A stretch of DNA of 64,000 nucleotides from an uncultured Prolixibacteraceae bacterium (GTDB taxonomy: Bacteria > Bacteroidota > Bacteroidia > Bacteroidales > Prolixibacteraceae): contig CALGIG010000075.1 in NCBI GenBank assembly GCA_937915865.1, positions 15,999 through 79,998 of the forward strand. Reading direction: 5' to 3'. The stretch's first letter is position 1. Every line of letters begins with the position of its first letter. The position numbers and the translations under genes are program-made. Below are positions 9,044 through 16,323 of the stretch, piece by piece. Below the pieces are notes generated by a model. It did no database searches. It was not told the DNA's origin and worked only from the letters and a program-made list of their open reading frames with translations.

Positions 9044-11005
9044 TTAAAACACGATTTTCACATCTTCCTTATAGTTCTGCAATGTTCCGTTCAAACTTGC
9101 TGTCCAACCGTCAATAAATACCTTACCAGTTGCTGAGCCTGTCGAAGCATTTTTAATGGCGTTTGCGTAATCATCGCTGGTTATTTTCTCGCTGTTGGTT
9201 ATGTAGTAATGCTTGCCGATTTTGTAAATACAGTCTTTCACTACTTCTTCGGGAACTTGCGTTGGCTCGTCTAGCCCAACGGTGAAAATCATATTGTAAA
9301 TGCGACTTAAAGCATCGCTTTCATTTATATCAATCGAAATTTGCCCCGTATGATCCACTTTCAATTTTGGCGCTTCTACGCTGTCAAACACTTTAAAACC
9401 AATGTCAGAACTATGATTTTTCTGATTGGTGTGATAGATATGATTACTTTCTGCAACTTGATTAAATAAATCAGGTACAACAGGAGAATCATTTGAATCA
9501 GATGATTCATGGTTCAGACTGTTTTTTATTTTTTCGCCTGCGCGCCTTAAGCGCTCTATGGTAATGCTCGATATTACCGGTGGCAAATTATTCTCCACAC
9601 AAAACTTGTAAGCTGGCTTGTCTGCTTTGATAGGTTCATCTATTTGGCACAAAATAAACTTACGATTGCCACCATCTTCAGCATTCAGTTGCATTACTGC
9701 GTGTCCTGTTGTTCCTGAACCTGCAAAGAAGTCAAGAATAATGCTGTTGTCTTCTGTATTAGCAAGAGTTAATAATCTTTTTAAAAGTCTCACTGGCTTA
9801 GGTCCGTCAAAGGACCCTTTACCTTCAAATAGTGTAACTACCTCTTTTGCCCCTTCTTGGCTGTGACCAACTTCTTCATAAAATAAAATTGAAGTTGGAG
9901 CCATTCCCTCAAATTTAAGCTCAGTTAAAAATCTTTTTATTGATGGCACACTATTTCCTTCTGTTCCAAACCAAATTCTGTTTTCCTGGAGTCTCTCGAA
10001 AAAAGCTTTTTTCGAGAGACTCCAGCAGCGTCCTGCTGGAGGCTCTACTACACGCCCAGAGGGCGTTGTTATTGGATAATCATTTTCTGCATTGTATGTT
10101 TTTACAGATATATCACTAGGTTTCCAAACTCCTCGTGGGTCATTGTCAGGATTCGAATATCTAGCGTTTGCGTCTTCTGTTCTTGATAATCTTCCAATTT
10201 TAAAATTGTCAATTGATTTGCTGTAAACTAGCACATAGTCATGGCTATTTGAAATAAATTTTGCATCATTTTTTGGCGAATAAGCCCTTTCCCAAACTAA
10301 TTCCGCAACAAAATTCTCTTCCCCAAAAACATCATCACAAAGTAGTTTTAGATTTGCCTGTTCATTGTCGTCGATGCTGATGAAAATAACTCCGTTTTTG
10401 CTTAATAAATCTCTGGCTAATAAGAGGCGTGGGTACATAAATGCCAACCAACCGTTGTGGCTCTGTTTGGTCTTGAAGCTAAAATCCATTCTTTCAAAAT
10501 CACTCTCACTTAAATTTGCCAAGCCCAGAACTTCAGCTTCTTCTTTGTCAAACTTGTCGGGGTAAACAAATTCGTCACTGGCGGTATTGTAAGGCGGATC
10601 TATGTATATGCACTTGATTTTACCGCTGTAATGGTTTTTCAGGATTTTCAAACTATCGAGGTTGTCGCCTTTCAACACCAGGTTTTGGGTGGTATCAATG
10701 TCTTTGCTTAAGCTGGCATTGAGCCGTAGTTCTTTCTCCGTTGTTTGCGCGTATTTAGCCCTTGCAAAGTTACGACCAACAAAATTTAACCCGTAGCCGT
10801 TTACCTTTTCGTCAACGGGCAAGGTTAAAAGCGTTTGAACTATGATTTTTGAGATTAACGGATTACTGTGATTTTCCAGGGTTTCTAAATCGTCTAAATT
10901 ATTAGTCCTGATAAAATCCTGCAACTCCCGTAAGCTGTTGAATTGAGGTAATTCGTTGTTTTCTGCGCCTATTACAGAAAATCCTGCCTGTATAAATTCG
11001 TTCAT
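9044..11005 (-). CDS. mod: Type III restriction-modification DNA methyltransferase (Mod)
   Basis: 653 residues. It is a beta-class adenine methyltransferase: the catalytic motif IV (CIYIDPPYNTASDEF, about residue 135) precedes the AdoMet-binding motif I (DFFAGSGTTGHAV, about residue 430). The order and the DPPY tetrad fit N6-adenine Mod subunits, with the target-recognition region between them. The conserved stretch PSGRVVEPPAGRCW followed by NRIWFG is also typical. In the codons just after this GRCW lies a perfect 40-bp DNA palindrome (9986-10025), noted separately. The start overlaps the dinD stop by one base (TAATG). It is the last gene of a res, GxxExxY, dinD, mod operon. It is intact, so the host genome should be methylated. 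Confidence 0.93.
   Translation of the reverse strand: MNEFIQAGFSVIGAENNELPQFNSLRELQDFIRTNNLDDLETLENHSNPLISKIIVQTLLTLPVDEKVNGYGLNFVGRNFARAKYAQTTEKELRLNASLSKDIDTTQNLVLKGDNLDSLKILKNHYSGKIKCIYIDPPYNTASDEFVYPDKFDKEEAEVLGLANLSESDFERMDFSFKTKQSHNGWLAFMYPRLLLARDLLSKNGVIFISIDDNEQANLKLLCDDVFGEENFVAELVWERAYSPKNDAKFISNSHDYVLVYSKSIDNFKIGRLSRTEDANARYSNPDNDPRGVWKPSDISVKTYNAENDYPITTPSGRVVEPPAGRCWSLSKKAFFERLQENRIWFGTEGNSVPSIKRFLTELKFEGMAPTSILFYEEVGHSQEGAKEVVTLFEGKGSFDGPKPVRLLKRLLTLANTEDNSIILDFFAGSGTTGHAVMQLNAEDGGNRKFILCQIDEPIKADKPAYKFCVENNLPPVISSITIERLRRAGEKIKNSLNHESSDSNDSPVVPDLFNQVAESNHIYHTNQKNHSSDIGFKVFDSVEAPKLKVDHTGQISIDINESDALSRIYNMIFTVGLDEPTQVPEEVVKDCIYKIGKHYYITNSEKITSDDYANAIKNASTGSATGKVFIDGWTASLNGTLQNYKEDVKIVF
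9134..9146. repeat. 13-mer shared with the res gene
   Basis: TGAGCCTGTCGAA (plus strand) is identical to 12807-12819. In both genes it is read in the same frame as Ser-Thr-Gly-Ser. Confidence 0.6.
9986..10025. repeat. Perfect 40-bp palindrome inside mod
   Basis: The left arm CTGGAGTCTCTCGAAAAAAG (9986-10005) is the exact reverse complement of the right arm 10006-10025, with no spacer. It is read in frame as WSLSKKAFFERLQ of Mod. Two further inverted repeats follow at once: CTCCAGCAG/CTGCTGGAG with a 4-nt loop (10020-10041) and ACGCCC/GGGCGT with a 3-nt loop (10052-10066). Confidence 0.95.
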
Positions 11006-11856
11006 TATTCTTCGTCTTTATTTTTGAAACCCTTGTTTTCTTTTAGCGATTTTACTTCGTCCGACTTCAGCTTTCGCTCCAATTTTTTGATATCTTCTTC
11101 GGGAGGTAAATTTTCGGGCACAATGCCACGCGACAACAGTGTATTCCTGACCGATTTGTTATTGGTGATATGCTCTTTCGAAATTTGACCTTCGGTTTTC
11201 ATCCGGTGCTGTTTGGCATTGAAAATAGTAATTTCGGTTGCAAAATCTTTGGCTTTTAGTAATATAGTAGGCATAAAATCGGCTAACGGTTTGTTTTTAA
11301 TCCCCCATTTATCTTTCATTTGTTGCGTAGTTCTGTTGAATAAAGCCTGGTCGCCTTTGCTTCTGATTAATGCAAAGTTTTCGTTTCCGCCGGTTTGTTC
11401 AAAAATCACATGCGAGAGTTCTTTTTCAGTTTCGGCCAATTTATTTCGGGCTTGCACTCGTTCAATTTCCAGTATTTTTTGTTCAATAAGCTCTGCTTTT
11501 CTGGTTTGAACAGCAAAATAGGTTTGAGCAAAAGCAATCTGTTCTTTTCGTGGGTCACCATTTTGAGCAATTAAGTAACAGGCAAAACGGGTAAGCATCA
11601 CATCATCGATTTCCTTTTTGGCTCCGGAACCAATATCAACCATTTTCCCGACGTCGGCAAAATGGTCTGAAATATTCTGACCCGAAATTTCGCAAGCCGT
11701 TTTTGCTTTGCTGATTACATTCTGAAAATTATCCCATTTACCATATCCCAGCAAATGTTGCAAATCCCGGGCTAACCAAAACTCTATTCCATCTTCGGTT
11801 ACATGCAAGAAATCTTCGAAGTTTTCTGTTAGTTTATAAACGATTTCTGTTTTCAT
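11005..11856 (-). CDS. dinD: DinD-like DNA-damage-inducible protein (BRO-N-type)
   Basis: 283 residues. The N-terminal half matches DinD proteins: FWLARDLQHLLGYGKWDNFQNVI, then DVMLTRFACYLIAQNGDPRKEQIAFAQTYFAVQTRKAE, a KilA-N/BRO-N-like core. A central coiled-coil region and TTQQMKDKWGIKNKPLADF follow, and the tail is highly charged and Lys-rich. In E. coli DinD (YfiZ) is SOS-induced and affects RecA filaments. Its appearance inside restriction-modification operons is recurrent in my recollection, but its role there is unclear. It starts one base after the terminal inverted repeat of the GxxExxY cassette, so that cassette probably shapes its translation start context. It overlaps mod by one base. 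Confidence 0.85.
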   Translation of the reverse strand: MKTEIVYKLTENFEDFLHVTEDGIEFWLARDLQHLLGYGKWDNFQNVISKAKTACEISGQNISDHFADVGKMVDIGSGAKKEIDDVMLTRFACYLIAQNGDPRKEQIAFAQTYFAVQTRKAELIEQKILEIERVQARNKLAETEKELSHVIFEQTGGNENFALIRSKGDQALFNRTTQQMKDKWGIKNKPLADFMPTILLKAKDFATEITIFNAKQHRMKTEGQISKEHITNNKSVRNTLLSRGIVPENLPPEEDIKKLERKLKSDEVKSLKENKGFKNKDEE

Positions 11857-11857
11857 G

Positions 11858-11874
11858 TGTCTGAACTATGATTT
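11858..11874 (+). repeat. Terminal inverted repeat, dinD side
   Basis: TGTCTGAACTATGATTT is the exact reverse complement of 12305-12321. It begins one base from the dinD ATG on the minus strand. Confidence 0.9.
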
Positions 11875-12285
11875 GTTAGATTTTTGTGATTCTAATGATT
11901 TGTATTTTTTATTTGTAAGCCTTTTAAAGTTCAGACTGGGTTCACCAAAATTGATGAGCAATCCTATTTCTAAATTGTATGCTTCTAAATAATTAATTGC
12001 TTGTGCAAAATGAACATCTTCAAGTTTGGTTATTGCTTTTAATTCAACCGAAATAACGCTTTCAACTAAAAAGTCAACTCTCCGGGTTCCTATTTGTTGC
12101 TCTCTATAAAAAACAGGCATTTCAAATTCGCGGTTAAACTCTAATTCCTTTAATCTCATTTCAATTTCTAAAGCTCGCTGATAGATTACCTCCTGAAAAC
12201 CATTGCCTAATGCCTTATGAACTGCAATAGCGCAGCCAATAATTTTAGAAGTAAGTTCTGAGTATTTGTATTCCTGTTTTATCAT
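11866..12285 (-). CDS. GxxExxY protein (PD-(D/E)xK-like fold)
   Basis: 139 residues from ATG 12285; an in-frame ATG at 12294 would add three residues. The naming motif is visible as GFQEVIY in ALGNGFQEVIYQRALEIE. Downstream, RRVDFLVESVISVELKAI has the D-x(n)-E-x-K spacing of PD-(D/E)xK nuclease-like proteins. The C-terminal LEIGLLINFGEPSLNFKRL is also characteristic. The function of the family is unproven; nuclease-like or metal-binding activity is inferred from the fold. The stop codon lies inside the cassette, 8 bp in from its left end, so the gene fills the unit. It is oriented with the restriction operon and may be read through from res. Confidence 0.85.
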   Translation of the reverse strand: MIKQEYKYSELTSKIIGCAIAVHKALGNGFQEVIYQRALEIEMRLKELEFNREFEMPVFYREQQIGTRRVDFLVESVISVELKAITKLEDVHFAQAINYLEAYNLEIGLLINFGEPSLNFKRLTNKKYKSLESQKSNKS

Positions 12286-12304
12286 AGCAATCATTTAATC
12301 CTAA

Positions 12305-12321
12305 AAATCATAGTTCAGACA
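12305..12321 (-). repeat. Terminal inverted repeat, res side
   Basis: Reverse complement of 11858-11874. It overlaps the 3' end of res and provides its stop codon. Confidence 0.9.
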
Positions 12322-15239
12322 TTTGCTATCAATGCCGCTAATTGCGTTTTATTGATTCGTTCCTGGAATGAAATTTTAATATTCTCGTCTTTGTAATGCT
12401 CGCTCAATGCTTCAAAATACTTTTTGGCAAAATCGATTTTCTCTTTTTCATCTACCGGGATTGCCGTTGACGATTTATAGCCTTTGGCTTCCACGACAAG
12501 GAATATTTTGTTGCCTTCTGCGCTTTTGATGGCATAGCAAAAGTCGGGATTGTAATCACCCAACGGAGTTTTAATTTTTAGGCGTGGAAGTTTGCCAAAA
12601 ATTTCAATGCTGTCAATGTCGGGGTCTTGCTCTACAATTTCCAATTCAAAATCACTATCGTATTCAATCACTTCCTCAAATACCCATTTGGTTTTCAAAG
12701 AAAAATCACCTGCAATATCTTTTTGAAACTTACCAATGCTTCCGGTATCCAAATAGGTTTTCCCTTTCTCCGTTTTAAAAACATTTGGCAAAGCTGTTCC
12801 GGATATTGAGCCTGTCGAAATGCCGTCATACTTAATATTTGCTTTGAGCATTGCTATTAAGTTCTTGTTGATTATTTCGGAAATTTCCCGTTGGGCTTGC
12901 TCGGGATTGTTGCAAAGCATTTTATTCTTGAAATCATCACTCAAAGCATTGAACACCTTTACCACAAATGAAATGGGAGTTTTGGTGTTGTTTGACAACG
13001 AACGAACCAACTCCAAATAATCCACTTTGCTTTTGTAGGATACGGTATCGGTTAGCTTTTCGGTTATGGCGCCTTGCTCTCCAATTTTGTTCACGTTGAG
13101 TTCGGCGCGAATAGTCTGCAACAAAATTTCAGTAATAGGGACTGCTTCAATCTCTGTTTTTATGTTTTGGATCAATTGGTTTTCCTTTTCTTCACTCAAC
13201 GTGTCCAAAACATAAAAGGCATTTTTGTTGATAGCATTCCATAAGTTTTGAAACTCTTGCAGGTGCGTTGCCTTTATGAAAACTTTCTTCTTCTCTTTTT
13301 TCTTTTCCGCTTTTTGAACGTAGGTGTTTGTGTCGGTTGCAAACAGACTTTCTATTGCTTTTACTTGTTCTTCAGGCAAATTCTGTTCTTTCAGAATGGC
13401 AGAAAACTCAGGTGACCTTTCATAAATCTTTTGTCCGTCAACGATTGCTTTGCGAACAATCATTTTCTTGTCTTTCAGCACATCATCAACCAAAGTCACT
13501 ACGGTATCGTCATCAAAGCCAGATTTTTCCTTAAGCGTTTTAATCAGTTCCTGCTCTGTAAATGTTTCGGAAATAAGGAATGAATTGCTTAAAATTTCAT
13601 TTTGTATTGCCTCAACAAAACCTTGTTCTTTGCTTGATACAACAACATCCAGGTTATTGATTTTCCAGAACTCTTCCTGGTCATCATTCAGATTTTTAAG
13701 CGTGTTACGTTGTAAGTCTTGATTCACGCAAATACGTAAACCACGTCCAATCTGTTGAAGTTTTGATATTTCGCTTCCTTGATTGGATAGTTTACAAATG
13801 GTAAAAACATTCGGGTTGTCCCAACCTTCTTGTAAAGCCCAAATAGAAAAAATAAATCTGGTAGGACTGTCAGTTGAAAGTAATTTCTTTTTGTCTCTCA
13901 AAATTTCATCTACACCTGCTTTTACTTTTTCGTCAGCGTTTCCCTTGTCACCCGAAAAATATCCCTTGTGTACCTGTAATTTGTTTTCGCTATCAAAATC
14001 GTTTTGCAGGTATTTATAGTAATCGCTTGTTTGGTCAAGTTTACTTACAACTTCGTTGTATTGTTTTTTGTATTCTTCTTCAAATATGTTTCTGACTTTG
14101 GGGTTTTCGCCGCGAAACAAACTGGTATCGCTTTCAATAAAAAACAAAGTGAGTGCTTTTACATCTTGCTCAAACAGTGTTCTTTCTTTCTCAAAATGAA
14201 TTTTGATTGTTTCCTTAATCATTGCCCGCAATGATTCGTTCGACAAAGAATAATCAACCTTTTCAATGGTGTCGTCCGCTAAAACAATGGTGTCTTTGTT
14301 TATTTTTTTAATGCTTTTGCCATTGAAAACAGCTCCAATTCCTAACTCACGTCTTGCAATAATGTCATTGGTCAATGTGTTGACAATTGCCTTTTTGTTA
14401 TCAATGCCAATAAGCGTATCTGTATTCTCAATAACATCTTGCGTATAAACTACAATTTTCTTTACCAAACTTTGTCTGAAAGAAGAGATGCTGTCTAAAA
14501 CATACGCAACATTTGACAAAGGCAAACTATCCTTCTTCTTTGGAAAAGTCGCACCAAAACGTAAATAATAATTATCAAACCCCTCAAAATAGGTTTTGAA
14601 CGCATTTCCGTCAAAACGATGAGGTTCGTCCATTATAACGATTGGGTTCAGGCGTTTCAAACACTCCAAATACGATTTGGGCGGTTCCTGATTATTTACA
14701 AATAATTCGGGGTTGTTAATGTCTTGCTCTAAAGGTCGGTTTAGAATATTGTCACGGCTGTTAAACGAGCTCGGTGTCATTACCAAAACCGATAAATGCG
14801 AAGTGCCGATAAATTGTTTTACCGCAGAAATGTTTCCACCTTCATAAACAAATGTTTCAATTTCCTTTTCTCTTTCATTGGCGTAGAAACTTTTAAAATA
14901 ATCTTTGGTATCCTCCAGGTTTGTTTTTGTTCCCTCGCGAATTGGAACGGTTGGAATAAGAATTATAAATTTTTTGTAGCCAAAATTCTTGCTCAGTTCA
15001 AAAATGGTTTTGATAAACGTGAATGTTTTTCCTGTTCCCGTTTCCATCATTACATCAATGTTCTTAGTGTCCTGAACCGGAAAATTGTATTTATGCTTTT
15101 TATGGTGTGCCATTAGCACCTCACCAAAATTCACTTTTAGGCGAAGACTTTCAAAAAGACTGGTGATGTTTGTAACGCAGTCTTCCTGATAGCCTTGTAT
15201 TTCATATTGAAACTGTTTTGTTTCTGTTTTTGTCGTCAT
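12315..15239 (-). CDS. res: Type III restriction endonuclease subunit (Res)
   Basis: 974 residues, typical for Res. The N-terminal SF2 helicase/translocase has Walker A ETGTGKTFT, the Walker B variant DEPH (VIMDEPHRFDG), motif III FGATFP, and motif VI QQIGRGLRI after WALQEGWDNPNV. The C-terminal nuclease domain has the PD-(D/E)xK signature NPDFCYAI followed by FLVVEAKG. It cleaves DNA with Mod when sites are unmethylated and head-to-head. It is the first gene of the operon, the reverse of the more usual mod-res order. Its last codon and stop lie in the inverted repeat of the downstream cassette, so its native C-terminus may have been altered by a residue or more. Confidence 0.94.
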   Translation of the reverse strand: MTTKTETKQFQYEIQGYQEDCVTNITSLFESLRLKVNFGEVLMAHHKKHKYNFPVQDTKNIDVMMETGTGKTFTFIKTIFELSKNFGYKKFIILIPTVPIREGTKTNLEDTKDYFKSFYANEREKEIETFVYEGGNISAVKQFIGTSHLSVLVMTPSSFNSRDNILNRPLEQDINNPELFVNNQEPPKSYLECLKRLNPIVIMDEPHRFDGNAFKTYFEGFDNYYLRFGATFPKKKDSLPLSNVAYVLDSISSFRQSLVKKIVVYTQDVIENTDTLIGIDNKKAIVNTLTNDIIARRELGIGAVFNGKSIKKINKDTIVLADDTIEKVDYSLSNESLRAMIKETIKIHFEKERTLFEQDVKALTLFFIESDTSLFRGENPKVRNIFEEEYKKQYNEVVSKLDQTSDYYKYLQNDFDSENKLQVHKGYFSGDKGNADEKVKAGVDEILRDKKKLLSTDSPTRFIFSIWALQEGWDNPNVFTICKLSNQGSEISKLQQIGRGLRICVNQDLQRNTLKNLNDDQEEFWKINNLDVVVSSKEQGFVEAIQNEILSNSFLISETFTEQELIKTLKEKSGFDDDTVVTLVDDVLKDKKMIVRKAIVDGQKIYERSPEFSAILKEQNLPEEQVKAIESLFATDTNTYVQKAEKKKEKKKVFIKATHLQEFQNLWNAINKNAFYVLDTLSEEKENQLIQNIKTEIEAVPITEILLQTIRAELNVNKIGEQGAITEKLTDTVSYKSKVDYLELVRSLSNNTKTPISFVVKVFNALSDDFKNKMLCNNPEQAQREISEIINKNLIAMLKANIKYDGISTGSISGTALPNVFKTEKGKTYLDTGSIGKFQKDIAGDFSLKTKWVFEEVIEYDSDFELEIVEQDPDIDSIEIFGKLPRLKIKTPLGDYNPDFCYAIKSAEGNKIFLVVEAKGYKSSTAIPVDEKEKIDFAKKYFEALSEHYKDENIKISFQERINKTQLAALIANV
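12807..12819. repeat. 13-mer shared with the mod gene
   Basis: TGAGCCTGTCGAA is identical to 9134-9146 and is read as Ser-Thr-Gly-Ser within ISTGSISG of Res. Confidence 0.6.
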
Positions 15240-15309
15240 TTAGTAGCTCAAAAATTTTAATTGCTAAAATACCATTTTGTCTTTGTGAATCTTTCCTTTT
15301 ATTTCAATT

Positions 15310-15321
15310 CTTGTTAACAAG
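15310..15321. promoter_or_regulatory. 12-bp palindrome upstream of res
   Basis: CTTGTTAACAAG is a perfect palindrome about 70 bp upstream of the res start. It is shaped like an operator, but no dedicated controller gene is seen in the operon. A weak -7-like TATTTTAG lies closer to the gene on the minus strand. Confidence 0.3.
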
Positions 15322-15410
15322 TTATTAATGACAGAGGATATGATTGGGTGGGTTGAAATAAAAACAACTTTTTGGTAACAGAAGTATTTCCTACTCAGAC
15401 TTCCAGCATT

Positions 15411-15640
15411 CCCTCCTTTCGATACCTGCGAGGGTCTTTTTGAGGCAACATTCCCTCGTTTCGATCCTGAATTCCTTCGAGTTGAGGCAATGTTTCCTCG
15501 TTTTGATGCAACTTTCCCTCAAATCGAAGGAACTTTCCCTCGAAACGATAGGCGCGAGGATCAAAATGAGGGAACTTTCTATCGATTCGAGGCAATTTCC
15601 CTCTTTTGAGGCAATTTCCTTCGAAACGAGGGAATTCAAG
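15411..15640. repeat. Array of ~10 degenerate 20-21-bp self-complementary repeats
   Basis: Units resemble TGAGGCAACTTTCCCTCGTTT and recur with a period of about 21 bp (for example near 15441, 15483, 15504, 15524, 15567, 15588, 15608 and 15628), with internal decay and one longer spacing. Each unit pairs GAGG(C/G)AA with TTTCCCTC, so units can fold on themselves and on each other. Short overlapping frames through the array exist on both strands, but they simply translate the repeat and are not called as genes. Confidence 0.8.
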
Positions 15641-15646
15641 TCAAAG

Positions 15647-15670
15647 AAAAACCCGGGCAACCGGGTTTTT
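15647..15670 (-). terminator. Bidirectional terminator hairpin after the 157-residue hypothetical gene
   Basis: A perfect 10-bp stem AAAAACCCGG/CCGGGTTTTT with the tetraloop GCAA. T-runs lie on both sides. It sits 9 bp after the stop of the minus-strand gene and at the edge of the repeat array. Confidence 0.88.
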
Positions 15671-15678
15671 CTTTTTAC

Positions 15679-16152
15679 CTATTCTGTTTTTTTAACGACT
15701 GTTCGTCCCGGGAAACGGGTGCTTAAATCGTCGAAAATGGTTTTGGCACCCGGAACGTTCATTTTCGAAGCGCCTTTCAGGTAGTTGTAAAATGCCAGAA
15801 CAGCAATGTAGGCTTCGCTGCCACACAGCAGCATGGTGTCGTCGAGCATTTCGAGCGTGGGCGCTACCACTTGCCTGATTTTCCGGAGTGTTTCGTAAGC
15901 TGTGAGATCGATTCTAAGTTCAGCCGGATCGATGTAAGGAGGTGCAGGTGTTGCCGGAATGTCTAAGTACTCGGCAGCTTTGGTTACAAACGGAATTGAT
16001 TTTTCGCCCATTTTAGGCAGAACAGCTTTCTGATCGTTGGTTAAACTAATCAGGTAAGGAGCAAGAATTGAATTAGCCTGAGAATAAAGCTGCTTTACTT
16101 GTTCAACCACTTCGGGTGGAATAGTAATTGAAATTTGATTGGAGTTACTCAT
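15679..16152 (-). CDS. Conserved-looking hypothetical protein beside the repeat array
   Basis: 157 residues with no signal peptide or membrane segment. The N-terminus ISITIPPEVVEQVKQLYSQANSILAPYL is amphipathic. LPKMGEKSIPFVTKAAEYL follows, then a Pro-rich linker (IPATPAPPYIDPAE) and a helical C-terminal half ending near LAFYNYLKGASKMNVPGAKTIFDDLSTRFPGR. I recognise it only as a Bacteroidota-type unknown protein with no assignable function. It has its own terminator and lies directly next to the degenerate repeat array, which may or may not be meaningful. Confidence 0.75.
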   Translation of the reverse strand: MSNSNQISITIPPEVVEQVKQLYSQANSILAPYLISLTNDQKAVLPKMGEKSIPFVTKAAEYLDIPATPAPPYIDPAELRIDLTAYETLRKIRQVVAPTLEMLDDTMLLCGSEAYIAVLAFYNYLKGASKMNVPGAKTIFDDLSTRFPGRTVVKKTE

Positions 16153-16323
16153 GATAAGTAATTTTTGATTTTTTGAAACATTGATTTAGTTTCATCATCA
16201 GGGATGAAAGACTAACCTAAGTTAATAAAACTCAATCAAACCGACATAACATATTTCAGGATAATTAATGAACGCACTGTTTTTTAGCACGAATGGTAGT
16301 AATTTTTAAATGAATCGATACAT

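Larger units (their letters stand above)
11858..12321 (-). mobile_element. GxxExxY gene cassette bounded by 17-bp inverted repeats
   Basis: TGTCTGAACTATGATTT at 11858-11874 recurs as its exact reverse complement at 12305-12321. The 464-bp unit contains only the GxxExxY gene. One end abuts the dinD start codon (one base between). The other end supplies the last sense codon and the TGA stop of res (GTC-TGA lies inside the repeat). Inside the left repeat are further repeated words (ATGATTTGT at 11868-11876 and 11895-11903). I see no transposase and no clear target-site duplication. The mobile interpretation is therefore inference: a non-autonomous or domesticated cassette inserted between res and dinD. 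Confidence 0.6.

Noticed and set aside
11858..12321. Complete insertion sequence
   Set aside because: Inverted repeats are present but there is no transposase and no clear target-site duplication. It is therefore reported only as a cassette.
15411..15640. CRISPR array
   Set aside because: Units are contiguous and degenerate, with no unique spacers of constant length and no cas genes nearby.
15391..15660. Minus-strand frames of 66-89 codons with repeated EGK/FEG-type words
   Set aside because: They merely translate the degenerate 21-bp repeat array. Parallel frames exist in other phases and on the other strand.
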